DNA of 64,000 nt from Arcticibacter svalbardensis MN12-7 (GTDB lineage Bacteria; Bacteroidota; Bacteroidia; Sphingobacteriales; Sphingobacteriaceae). The number at the start of each line of letters is the position of its first letter. The first letter of the stretch is position 1. The stretch lies in the NCBI RefSeq assembly GCF_000403135.1, contig NZ_AQPN01000101.1:1-64000 (forward strand). Reading direction: 5' to 3'. Position numbers and translations under genes: made by a program. The notes under the pieces were generated by a model, which saw nothing but the letters and a program-made list of their open reading frames with translations, did not search any database and was not told where the DNA came from. Positions 16,723 through 25,415 of the stretch are shown here, piece after piece.

Positions 16723-17841
16723 TTAAAATATTTTACGCATAGTTACATGTCTTTTTCCAAAAGAAGCACCAGTGGCTTCATGCAACGAAAGCATTTTATC
16801 GTTAAAGTCACCTACCCAGGACAGTTCCAGTTCATGATATTGGTTGCGAGGCAAAACATATTCACCAAGTTTAATAAACAAGGCTGATTCCAGCCCATGT
16901 TTCTGATAGGCCTGTTTTGTTCCCATCACAATCGCACGCATACGCGACACCCCTCTCCATCTGAAATAGAGAAATTTCAATTTTTCAATAATTCCAAGCT
17001 TTCCCTTAAAAGATTTAATAATCTGGTTCGCATCAGGCAGAATAACCACGAATGATGCAGGCTCATTGTTGACGTAAGCAAACCAAATCAGATTAGGCTC
17101 CATGATGATCTTCATCTGATTGAAAGTCTCCATGATCGTAGAGTTTTTAATCGGTACGAAACTATCAAAGTTTTTCCAGGCATCATTATAAATCTCCATG
17201 AAATCCAAAGCGAACTCATCTAATTTTTTAGGATCTAAAGGCTTGAACGTATACCCCGGCTTTTTAATCACCCAATTGGCAATTTTTGTAAAACGTTCAG
17301 GAAAAGGTTTACTCAAGTCCAGATGATTCGTTATTTGCTCATAAAGCGCTTCAAAGCCGTAATGAGTAAACAAATTCTTATAATAAGGATGGTGGTAATT
17401 CATTCCGTATGAAGGTTGAGTAAAGCCTTCCACGAGCAAACCCCAAAATGTATCATTCTCACCAAAATTAATTGGTCCATCCATGGCTTGCATACCATTT
17501 TCGATTAGCCAGGCTTTTGCTGTGTCAAACAGAAGATCGGCCGCAAGCTGGTCATCAATACATTCAAAAAAACCAATTCCACCCGTAGGCTGTGCATAAG
17601 TAAAGGCTTTTTCTTCATTAATAAAGGCAGCAATGCGCCCTATAGAATCACCAGATGCGTTTTTTAAAACCCATCTGGTGATTCTGCCATGCTTATGAAA
17701 ATTGTTCTTCTTCGGATCAAAAACAGCCTCAATGTCATTATCAAGAGGGGACACCCACACTTTACAGTCTTTGTATATGATTCTCGCTACATCTAAAAAT
17801 TGCTTCTTTGCGTTTTTTTCTTTTACTTCAGTAATAATCAT
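16723..17841 (-). CDS. GNAT-fold protein of unknown substrate
   Basis: 372 residues from the ATG at 17841 (MIITEVKEKNAKKQFLDVARIIY); twelve more in-frame residues upstream are less likely. The first half has a degenerate acyl-CoA-binding pattern (GRIAAFINEE ... TGGIGFFECIDDQLAADLLFDTAKAWLIENGMQAMDGPINFGEN), as in a Bacteroidota family often labelled hypothetical or, misleadingly, GTP cyclohydrolase. The second half repeats a GNAT-like arrangement (WFAYVNNEPASFVVILPDAN). It is probably a tandem GNAT protein acting on a peptide or aminoacyl group. It shares a bidirectional terminator with the XRE gene. Confidence 0.65.
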   Translation of the reverse strand: MIITEVKEKNAKKQFLDVARIIYKDCKVWVSPLDNDIEAVFDPKKNNFHKHGRITRWVLKNASGDSIGRIAAFINEEKAFTYAQPTGGIGFFECIDDQLAADLLFDTAKAWLIENGMQAMDGPINFGENDTFWGLLVEGFTQPSYGMNYHHPYYKNLFTHYGFEALYEQITNHLDLSKPFPERFTKIANWVIKKPGYTFKPLDPKKLDEFALDFMEIYNDAWKNFDSFVPIKNSTIMETFNQMKIIMEPNLIWFAYVNNEPASFVVILPDANQIIKSFKGKLGIIEKLKFLYFRWRGVSRMRAIVMGTKQAYQKHGLESALFIKLGEYVLPRNQYHELELSWVGDFNDKMLSLHEATGASFGKRHVTMRKIF

Positions 17842-17924
17842 ATTTAACAGGTTGTCAGGTGTATCCTCTGCATGCATCGGTTTGCAGATCCTGAATGAAG
17901 ACGATGCGTAATAAATTTCAATGT

Positions 17925-18062
17925 TTAAAAATCATCCTCCTCATCGAAGTCGCTAAAATCATCCAATCCCCCAATGTCGTCAATAGAGGTCTCAAAATCA
18001 TCATCGTCATCGGTAAAAAGTTCGTTATCTAATTTTTGGGGGTCAATTGCTGAATTTTTCAT
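17925..18062 (-). CDS. 45-residue acidic protein
   Basis: A short open frame from ATG (18062) to TAA (17925) encodes 45 residues. Roughly 40 percent are Asp or Glu, with DDDDDFE and FDEEDDF clusters, and Lys occurs only near the N-terminus. The frame is uninterrupted and precedes the GNAT-like gene by 83 bases in the same direction. Nothing in the sequence gives a function; such proteins can be DNA mimics, chaperone tails or cation buffers. Its being a real gene is inferred from its position between two co-directional genes and its strong composition. Confidence 0.5.
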   Translation of the reverse strand: MKNSAIDPQKLDNELFTDDDDDFETSIDDIGGLDDFSDFDEEDDF

Positions 18063-18213
18063 AATGCTCTTTGCTCTAAATTTTGAATGGAGTAATCAAT
18101 AAGTTCAAGCCTTGTTGCTTCACATAAAAATAGCAATAAATCAATAAATTATATTCGTTTTGTTGTTATCGTTGAATTAAATAAAACCTTTCTATAATAA
18201 GGGTAGAGGGGCA

Positions 18214-18777
18214 TCAGTCATCCTTGTAGTTTCCAATCTCGTTAATCTCTGTAGGTAAGTCTTTTAATTGCGGAAGGTCGGCAAATGTGTTGATGCCAAA
18301 GTAATCCATAAATAGGGTACTGGTGCCATACAAAATTGGTTTTCCTACACTTTCAGCCTTTCCGGTAATCGATATCAGGTCTTTCTCGAGCAGTTTTTGA
18401 ATGGTATAATCACAATTTACGCCTCTGATCTGTTCAATCTCCAATTTAGTAACCGGCTGCCGGTAAGCAATTATAGAGAGCGTTTCCATTGCAGCCTGAC
18501 TTAATTTTCTTTTAGACCGGTTTACCTGGAGCTGATTGATACTTTTATAATAGGTGGGTTTGGTTAAGAACTGGTAACCACCATTTAAAGCGACAAGTGT
18601 CAGGGCAAATTCAGGCTGATCATATTTTTGCTTAATTTGGGCGATCATGCTTTCAACCTCCTGCTCTGAAAGTACTTGCTCATGAACCTCCAGCAGTATA
18701 GGGCAAATATCCTTCGCAGAAATACTTTGCTCAGAGGCGAATATCAAAGCTTCAACATGTAAAATTAGTTCTTCCAA
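18214..18777 (-). CDS. scpB: Segregation and condensation protein B
   Basis: About 187 residues from the TTG at 18777, chosen because family members begin near LEELILHVEALIFASEQ. The in-frame ATG 30 codons upstream adds a hydrophobic, family-foreign segment. Two winged helices are seen; the second contains the signature LSQAAMETLSIIAYRQPVTKLEIEQIRGVNCDYTIQKLLEKDLI. ScpB binds ScpA in the SMC condensin complex for chromosome segregation. scpA is not in the window. TACCTTTG (18791-18784) on the minus strand matches the -7 consensus and would place the RNA start almost on the TTG. Confidence 0.9.
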   Translation of the reverse strand: MEELILHVEALIFASEQSISAKDICPILLEVHEQVLSEQEVESMIAQIKQKYDQPEFALTLVALNGGYQFLTKPTYYKSINQLQVNRSKRKLSQAAMETLSIIAYRQPVTKLEIEQIRGVNCDYTIQKLLEKDLISITGKAESVGKPILYGTSTLFMDYFGINTFADLPQLKDLPTEINEIGNYKDD

Positions 18778-18968
18778 AGCAAACAAAGGTACGAAAAAGA
18801 AAAAACGGAGTAGGCTATAAATAAAAAAGCGGTGAAACTTTTGGGAAGCTTCAACCGCTAAACACACACTTAGATAAAAATATCTTAAATTTCTTTACAT
18901 CCTGCGATGAACAGCACAAGTATAAAGTCTGACCATTAAATTTTTATTTCTCAATGAGTAATCGGTCA

Positions 18969-21926
18969 TTATGATTGAGTAAACGGTTTTAAAGAAATTT
19001 TAACCCGCACTATTGTACCCCCTGAATCCATTTGAGCCACGGAAATAGAGATACTATCCTGATTGAACTTATTCAACAAACTGATGCGTTGCTGAGTCAA
19101 TTTCATGCCCCTACTTACGTGATCACTGCTTTTTGAATTGATGGAGTTATCAATTCCCACGCCATTATCCCGTATAATTAAAAGAAGCTCTTGCTTATTA
19201 TTCGTCAACGTTACATTAATCTCCCCGGGGTTGTCCATAGGCATCAATCCATGCCAAATTGCATTTTCCACATAGGGTTGCAACAGCATAGAAGGGATAT
19301 AAGTCTCCTGCAGATCGATATCTGTATTCACCTGGATGTTGTAGCTCATTTTTTCACCAAATCGAAGCTTTTCCAATGAAAGATATAACTTCAGATAGGA
19401 GAGTTCTTCTTCCACACTGATATAGCTTTTGGTACAGATATCCAGATTTTTTCTGATCAGTCTGGCAAAACCCGTTAAGAGCTGGTTTGCCATTGCATTA
19501 TCCCGGGTATTAATGAAATACTGGATCGAGTTCATCACATTGAAGATGAAGTGCGGGTTCATCATCGCTTGTAATGCCTGCTGCTCCAAGGACATAATGT
19601 GCGACTTCACCAGAAGCTCCTCTTTTTCCTTATTTTGTTTTACCCGATAGTAATAGCGGATTAGCAAAAATAAAATGAGTGTTACTAACAATAGTAAAGC
19701 CGCTATAAACCACCAGGTTTTATAATAGGGACCACTGATATATATAACCAGCTGGGTAGGCCTTGTCCAGGCCGTATTCATACTCCTTGCCCTTAATTCT
19801 AAAGTATACTGACCGGGCTCCAGCGCACTAAACTCGATAGTTTTCTCAATAGTTTCAGTCCATGGGGAACGTTTATCCAGGCGATAACTATAGATCACCT
19901 CCAGGGGATGCGTAAAATCCAGACTGATGAAATTAACGGTAATGTTGTTTTGCTGGTAATGTAAATCCTGAGCCTCCTTTAATGTAAGCTGGTTTTTATT
20001 CACCTCAATCGACCTGATGATGACATCAGGCAAAGAAAGTTGCCTGGTTCTTTTGGTTTCTTTAAAAATTGTCAGTCCGCTGTTACTTGCCACATAAGCA
20101 GTATCATGATCCACATATAAATCGTTGATTTCGTTAGAAAGAAGGCCATTTTCTGAGTTGTAATTTGCGATAGAATAACTAGTAGAATTAAATTTAATTT
20201 TACTGATTCCTTTACCCGTAACTACCCAGGCAGCAGTGCCTTCCACAAACAGATTTTTGCAAATGTTACTCGAAAGACCGTTTTTAGCGGTAATAATGTG
20301 GATCAGTTTAAAGTTTTTGAGAACCAGGACGCCAAAACCATATGTAGAACATACGATCATGTTTCCCGGAAGTTCAGCAATATCCGTAATCCGCTGTTGA
20401 AGCAATGGATACTTTTTATATACATATTCCAGTTTGCCAGACTGATAATAATGTAATCCTTGTATGTTTGAAAACCATAATCCGTTATGTGAGTCGTAAA
20501 AAACACAATAGGCCCTATTAGGAAAACTTGTTGATTTAAGCAAGTTGGCAGGAGGATAGGAAGATCCTTTTTTTGAATTCTTATTTAAAATATACACACC
20601 TGATGCTAAAGCAACAGCTATTTTGTTCGAACTGCTCAGGCTAAATGATTTTAACGCATAGGATACCCATTTAGGATCATTTAAATAATGTTGCTGTTCC
20701 CCATTTTTTTGGATCTCAATCAGGCTGTTTTCAGATCCATACCAAAACGAACCGTTTTTTTTCTCAAAGAAAAAGTCCTGAACCGGATTATATAAATGAT
20801 CAGAATGCAGTGCAAATTTCTTTACTTTATTATGCTGAATGAGATCGACATTTCCGTTATTATAACCCAGAATAAGTTTGTCATTAATTTTAAATACCTG
20901 GTTAATCGCATTAGCTGCCAAGCCATCTTCTTCCGTAATATGCCGGGTAAAGTTATTATGATAAGGCAACATAAAGATGCCGTTTCCAATGGTGGAAAAC
21001 CAGGTATTACCTTGCTTGTCCCGAATGATATGCGATATCGTATAATTGTTTAAATAATGTTCAGGTTGCTTGTCAAATGATTTGTAGCGGTATAAACCCA
21101 TACCCATGGTACCAATCCACATTTCCTTTTTATCCAGGATGAAACTCCCCACGTCCCAATTCTTTAGGCCTTTGATCGTTGCCAAAGGAATGGCTTCTTT
21201 CCCACGGATCTTAAGAAGCAGTGTGGCCGAGAGAAAATAAACTTCTTGAGATGTACTTTCGTGTGTGATAGATTTGGATGAAAGAGGGTAGTCCTTCAGT
21301 GGATTTTTGATGAATTTATTATTCTCCAAATAATACAAGCAGTGTTCCGAAAGAGCAGCTATCTGATGTTGAAGTGTTTCAAATAGAAAGGCATTGACAA
21401 AGGAATGCGTAGTGGAAGAAAAGAAGCTGACTTTATTACCAGAATCTATGGAGAGGATATTATTTCGATTAGTCGAAAACCAAAGGCGATGAGTCGAGTC
21501 TTCAAAAAAAGAAGTATAACTGCCCCGACCCGCAGTTTTTTTTAGTACCGGATCATTACTGGCATTATAAAACTTACCATTCCAGTAGTAGCTCAGTTTG
21601 CCATTTAAGGTTAAAAACCATATTTTCCCTTTAGAATCCTGATGGATCTCAAGTACTTCATTATCCGACAGGCCATTATCCATCGTGAAAAGCTCAAAGC
21701 GTTCCCCGTCAAACCGGTTGACACCACCTTCCGTGGCGATCCAGATAAAACCTTTCCGATCCTGAAATATAGAATAGACATTTGAATTTGCTAAGCCATC
21801 TTTAACCGTATAGTTTTTGAAATTTAGGGTCTCGGCAAAAACAGGAATACGGCTTAAAAATAGCAGGCTAAGTAATAAGTACCTGATCAACCCTTTGAAA
21901 CCAATATCTTTAAAAAGCCGATGCAT
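18969..21926 (-). CDS. LytS-type sensor histidine kinase with two-component propeller domain
   Basis: 985 residues. A signal or membrane segment (LLLSLLFLSRIPVFAE) is followed by about 600 residues of Reg_prop beta-propeller repeats, e.g. VYSIFQDRKGFIWIATEGGVNRFDG, then a Y_Y_Y domain ending near residue 725. A membrane helix (WFIAALLLLVTLILFLLIRYYY) leads to a LytS-type kinase: the phospho-accepting His is in MMNPHFIFNVMNSIQYF (~residue 790), and the ATPase has PYVENAIWHGLMP and the G box IIRDNGVGI. The periplasmic propeller probably senses a ligand. The adjacent LytTR regulator is its partner. This is the split version of the hybrid sensors that often control Sus-type loci, and the glycan island begins about 2 kb away. 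Confidence 0.93.
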   Translation of the reverse strand: MHRLFKDIGFKGLIRYLLLSLLFLSRIPVFAETLNFKNYTVKDGLANSNVYSIFQDRKGFIWIATEGGVNRFDGERFELFTMDNGLSDNEVLEIHQDSKGKIWFLTLNGKLSYYWNGKFYNASNDPVLKKTAGRGSYTSFFEDSTHRLWFSTNRNNILSIDSGNKVSFFSSTTHSFVNAFLFETLQHQIAALSEHCLYYLENNKFIKNPLKDYPLSSKSITHESTSQEVYFLSATLLLKIRGKEAIPLATIKGLKNWDVGSFILDKKEMWIGTMGMGLYRYKSFDKQPEHYLNNYTISHIIRDKQGNTWFSTIGNGIFMLPYHNNFTRHITEEDGLAANAINQVFKINDKLILGYNNGNVDLIQHNKVKKFALHSDHLYNPVQDFFFEKKNGSFWYGSENSLIEIQKNGEQQHYLNDPKWVSYALKSFSLSSSNKIAVALASGVYILNKNSKKGSSYPPANLLKSTSFPNRAYCVFYDSHNGLWFSNIQGLHYYQSGKLEYVYKKYPLLQQRITDIAELPGNMIVCSTYGFGVLVLKNFKLIHIITAKNGLSSNICKNLFVEGTAAWVVTGKGISKIKFNSTSYSIANYNSENGLLSNEINDLYVDHDTAYVASNSGLTIFKETKRTRQLSLPDVIIRSIEVNKNQLTLKEAQDLHYQQNNITVNFISLDFTHPLEVIYSYRLDKRSPWTETIEKTIEFSALEPGQYTLELRARSMNTAWTRPTQLVIYISGPYYKTWWFIAALLLLVTLILFLLIRYYYRVKQNKEKEELLVKSHIMSLEQQALQAMMNPHFIFNVMNSIQYFINTRDNAMANQLLTGFARLIRKNLDICTKSYISVEEELSYLKLYLSLEKLRFGEKMSYNIQVNTDIDLQETYIPSMLLQPYVENAIWHGLMPMDNPGEINVTLTNNKQELLLIIRDNGVGIDNSINSKSSDHVSRGMKLTQQRISLLNKFNQDSISISVAQMDSGGTIVRVKISLKPFTQS

Positions 21927-21928
21927 GG

Positions 21929-22711
21929 TTAGGTGTTTTTCTTGAAATAAAGTTTGGATTTTTCCTGAAACTCATTCGACTTTCTTCTGGAAACGGGAAG
22001 ATAAGTATCATTTTTCAATACCACCTGTAAGCCATTTTTATTGGAGTATTCTTTCAGGAAATTAAAATTCAGGATAATTGATTTATGAATGCGCATGAAA
22101 CCATTTGCTTCCAGTAAGATCACAAATTCCTTAAGAGGCTTGGAAGTGATGATTTTTTCGCTGGTTTTTAAATGAAATATGGAGTAGTTGCTGTCCGCCT
22201 CCACGTACATGATATCTTTTATATCAATAACATTATATCCATGGGTATGAGGGATGGTAATTTTAGAAGACCAGTTGATATCTTTCGTGTTTTCGGCAAG
22301 TAAACCAGGATGGGAAGGGGTTCCTCCTGTCTTCTTTAATGCAATCAGCTCATTCAGTTTTACTGCTTTCTGAACGGACTCCTTTAATTCATCAATATCT
22401 ATGGGCTTCAAAAGATAGTCCAGCGCATTTGCTTTAATAGCTTTTAAGGCATACTGATCATACGCAGTGGTGAAAATTACCATGATATCCTCTTGATGCA
22501 GTGTGGAGAATAGCTCAAAGCCATTTTCGCAGGGCATAGCGATGTCTAAAAAGGCAAGGTTAACAGGATGCTTGGCAATATATTCTCTAGCCTGCTGAAC
22601 GGATTGAGCAATATAGTCAACCTGAACATCCGGACAGTGTTCCTGAATTAAGAAATACAGTGATTTTCTGCTGTACTCTTCGTCATCAACAATAATTGCA
22701 TGAAGAACCAT
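21929..22711 (-). CDS. LytTR-type response regulator
   Basis: 260 residues. The receiver domain (1-120) has acidic DDEE at residues 9-12, phospho-Asp56 in LAFLDIAMP, and Lys in LDYLLKPID. The LytTR DNA-binding domain (~150-255) contains YVEADSNYSIFHLKTSEKIITSKPLKEF and FMRIHKSIILN. It lies 2 bases before its cognate kinase gene in the same direction, so both are translated from one mRNA. LytTR proteins bind paired short repeats upstream of their targets; no such site was clear near the SusC gene. Confidence 0.93.
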   Translation of the reverse strand: MVLHAIIVDDEEYSRKSLYFLIQEHCPDVQVDYIAQSVQQAREYIAKHPVNLAFLDIAMPCENGFELFSTLHQEDIMVIFTTAYDQYALKAIKANALDYLLKPIDIDELKESVQKAVKLNELIALKKTGGTPSHPGLLAENTKDINWSSKITIPHTHGYNVIDIKDIMYVEADSNYSIFHLKTSEKIITSKPLKEFVILLEANGFMRIHKSIILNFNFLKEYSNKNGLQVVLKNDTYLPVSRRKSNEFQEKSKLYFKKNT

Positions 22712-23096
22712 CGGATAATTTTTGTGAAAATAGTTAAAATAATGGTGATTGAGGAAAATGGGTTGAATGGAGGTGAAGAGGAGGGGGAATTTCGCTGTGT
22801 CTATATACGGATTTAGTTTAGGAGTTAATGGTAGAGTGCTGGAGTTGCATATAATGATGCTGATAAGAATGCAATAAGAATCCAGAATGAGACCGAAGTA
22901 GGGTAGTTTAAGTCGGACTTATAGGGGCATTTTAATAGGTTGTTTTTGCTTTGAATGATAGTCATTGTATGGGTGTTCTGGTTAAGTTGTCCTTTTTGGT
23001 TGTTTTATGTTGTATTGTGGAAGATATGAGAAGATTTAGGCTTTCTTTTCTCCATATGAATCTTTAGAGGTTACTTTGCTGAAATATATAAGCAGT
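22712..23096. other. Intergenic stretch, nothing recognised
   Basis: This divergent spacer holds the promoters of the response regulator (minus) and the DUF6266 gene (plus). It is rich in G and T on the plus strand. No hairpin, repeat or short coding frame stood out, and no exact TTTG–TAnnTTTG pair was found. Confidence 0.5.
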
Positions 23097-24083
23097 ATGG
23101 CAACTATAGATAATAAAGGAATGGTACATGGAACTGCAGGTTCGGTGATTTACAGGGAGTACCGGGGAAAGAACATTATCCAGGGGAAAGCAAAGTCATT
23201 TAAACAAACTGAAAAAACTAAAAGGAGTGCTACTGAGTTTGGACTTTCGAGTTCTTCGGCAGCGGTTATCAGGACGGCATTTCAACCGGCTTATTTCTTT
23301 AAGGATGGGACGGCAGCTTACAGGAGTACGCAAATGGTGTACCGGTCGATATTGAATAATGTGAGTGGAGAGAAGGGGAAAAGGGATTTTCATGATGGAG
23401 ATTTGTCTTTAATTGAAGGATTGGACTTTAATGCGAATAGTAAATTGCATGATGTGCTGCAGATGAGCCATTCTGTAAGTAAAGATCTTGAAGGTTTGGT
23501 GCGTGTTACTTTGGGTTCTTTGAACACTCAATCAGGGATTAAAAGGCCCAAAGGAGTTAGTGGAGCCTATATGAAACACCGTTTAAGGCTAATGCTGGTA
23601 GCATTTAACTTCAGGGAAGAGTATTATATGAATTTGGGCTTTCAGGATGTTGATCTGGAAGGGTATCAAAGTTTCGAAGGGCAGGTTATTACTTTTACGG
23701 AGGCAGTGCCAGAGGATTGTTTAGCATTGGTGAGTATGTCGCTGATACTGTACTCCACAATAAGCCAAACTAATGAGCGTATTTTGTTAAATAATGTAGC
23801 TTTTAGTCCCTGTGCAATTATAGGTGTGTTTCAATCCGAAAAACCATCAGATTATCCTTTAAAGAAAGTTGATGTGCAACCATCTGATTATCCGGGCAGG
23901 GAAGAAAAGATCAACGTGATGTTTTATAAAGGGAATCTCCTGATGCTGGGTCTGGATTCGCGGTTCAGTGAACAGGCTAAGTTGAATTTTAAAATGGTAA
24001 AATCAAAGCAGGTGAGCCAGGATGTTTTGCCAGGAAAGCGGGTTTCATTCAAAAAAAATGAGGGAATTGGCTTATTGTATTGA
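23097..24083 (+). CDS. DUF6266-family protein
   Basis: 328 residues from the ATG at 23097, chosen because family members begin MATIDNKGMVHGTAGSVIYREYRGKNIIQGKA; a TTG seven codons earlier is less likely. The N-terminal third, with its basic stretch and SATEFGLSSSSAAVIRTAF, is the recognisable conserved block; the rest is mostly beta-strand. The family is common, often in several copies, in Sphingobacteriaceae and Flavobacteriia. Its function is unknown. There is no signal peptide or membrane segment. It stands alone between the two-component system and the mobile-element remnant. Confidence 0.75.
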   Translation: MATIDNKGMVHGTAGSVIYREYRGKNIIQGKAKSFKQTEKTKRSATEFGLSSSSAAVIRTAFQPAYFFKDGTAAYRSTQMVYRSILNNVSGEKGKRDFHDGDLSLIEGLDFNANSKLHDVLQMSHSVSKDLEGLVRVTLGSLNTQSGIKRPKGVSGAYMKHRLRLMLVAFNFREEYYMNLGFQDVDLEGYQSFEGQVITFTEAVPEDCLALVSMSLILYSTISQTNERILLNNVAFSPCAIIGVFQSEKPSDYPLKKVDVQPSDYPGREEKINVMFYKGNLLMLGLDSRFSEQAKLNFKMVKSKQVSQDVLPGKRVSFKKNEGIGLLY

Positions 24084-24144
24084 GCTATTTTAGTTTTTCA
24101 ATTTCCCGAAAGCCTAAAGTAAAGTTGACAATTGTTTGCTTTGG

Positions 24145-24337
24145 AATTTTCAAAATATGATGGGCAATTGTTCATGATACAGTAAAGCATACACATCAAG
24201 TGTTCCTAAGATTTGCAACGTTTGCGGTATTAGTCAGCTGCACGCTCTGGTATCAGGCTGGCAAATGTTGACCTATTGATCATGCCAGTCAATTGGGCGA
24301 ATACAGGCTGTCCGGAAAATGTTGCACCTTTAAGCAT
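24145..24337 (-). pseudogene. IS4-family (DUF4372) transposase, N-terminal remnant
   Basis: On the minus strand from the ATG at 24337, the frame reads MLKGATFSGQPVFAQLTGM, INRSTFASLIPERAAD, stop, YRKRCKS, stop, EHLMCMLYCIMNNC. This is the N-terminal DUF4372 domain of IS4-family transposases (consensus: FSGQPVFAQL ... Y.KRFK..DHL..MLY). It has two in-frame stops and ends after about 65 codons, so it is dead. It marks the left edge of the AT-rich glycan island. Confidence 0.75.
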
Positions 24338-24365
24338 ACTTTTTTGTGTGGTACCTTAAAGGTGC
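24324..24365. repeat. 11-bp inverted repeat at the IS4 remnant start
   Basis: GCACCTTTAAG (24324-24334) and its exact complement CTTAAAGGTGC (24355-24365) with a 20-base loop overlap the first codons of the IS4 transposase remnant. It may be a translation-limiting hairpin or part of the element end. Confidence 0.55.
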
Positions 24366-24629
24366 CAAAATTTTAAGAGTCTGCCCTGAATTTAAAGATA
24401 ATAGGAAGAGAATATAATTTACTAATTGATATAATAATGGCAATAAAAGCTGAAAAATTTTTAAATATTAAGTGGTGAGAAGGGATTATTCAATTAAAAA
24501 ATGGAAAAATTTAAGAATAATACTAAACCGATTTATGATTTATTATATTTGAAAATCATTTATCAAATATAATAAATCAATGATTAGAAGGAACTTAAGG
24601 TTACTTTTAACCGATAAATCAAATTACAT

Positions 24630-24956
24630 ATGAATAGTATTTTACAAAGAAGCTTATGTTTTCTCTTTCTATTTTTGGTATGGACAAACATACCGGCCTA
24701 TGCACAACAGGTCGTAAAGGGAAAAATTAGTAATGCAAAAGATAATTTGCCTGTTATAGGTGCATCTCTACAAGTCAAAGGGACTAAAATAGGAGTACAA
24801 ACCAATGTAGATTGTAATTTCCAATTAAATGCTCCTATGAGAGCCGTATTGGTCATTACATATATAGTGCGGTCCGAAGGTGGTGGTGGTAATTTTGGGC
24901 CTAATAGCGTTGGTTCTGATCAACTTGGTTTTGAAACTTTGATTTATTCTAAATAA
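24630..24956 (+). pseudogene. Truncated SusC/RagA-type receptor, N-terminal fragment
   Basis: 108 codons. It has a signal peptide (residues 1-25, ending AYAQQ) followed by the start of a CarboxypepD_reg-like domain: VVKGKISNAKDNLPVIGASLQVKGTKIGVQTN. Homology breaks after VLVITYI, where SusC would continue with the end of that domain, plug and barrel. The last ~30 residues are unrelated and Gly-rich. The plug and 22-strand barrel are missing, so it cannot be a receptor. It may be the leftover of a duplicated susC removed by deletion; the intact susC follows 460 bases later. Confidence 0.75.
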
Positions 24957-25415
24957 CGATTGAGTTAAATGATAAAAATTTTATATAAAGTATATCATTC
25001 GGATTAATCAATTTTGAATAAAATTTACATCAAATTATTCTTTAAAGAATGGGAAATGTGAAATTATTTTTTGGAGATTCGTTTTCTAAATCGGTTTAGT
25101 ATTAGTATCTTTGAAATACCAATTTACAGCAGTATGAATTGTAAGCATACTACTGCGAAAAAATAAATTATTAATTCGACAATGACTTCAATTATAAAAA
25201 AAGGGATGTTGCCTTGCAGTTTTTTTCCGATTCCACTCGAATATAAGTATTTAGAATAAACTAATAGACCTAATAAGCGTAAATTTGCCTTAAAAATTAA
25301 TTGGCACATATTGGAGCCTCGTTAGAAATGTCAATATCAATTTATTCTATATACTGGTCTTAATATTTAAACGTATTAAGCCAAAAATTATCGTTAACTA
25401 TAAATTCTAATTATT
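24957..25415. other. AT-rich leader region of susC
   Basis: 458 bases without a gene between the truncated and the full SusC genes. Two exact -7-type boxes are visible on the plus strand, TATCTTTG (about 25106-25113) and TAAATTTG (25280-25287), but neither has a convincing TTTG at the right distance upstream. No terminator-like hairpin was seen. Confidence 0.4.
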
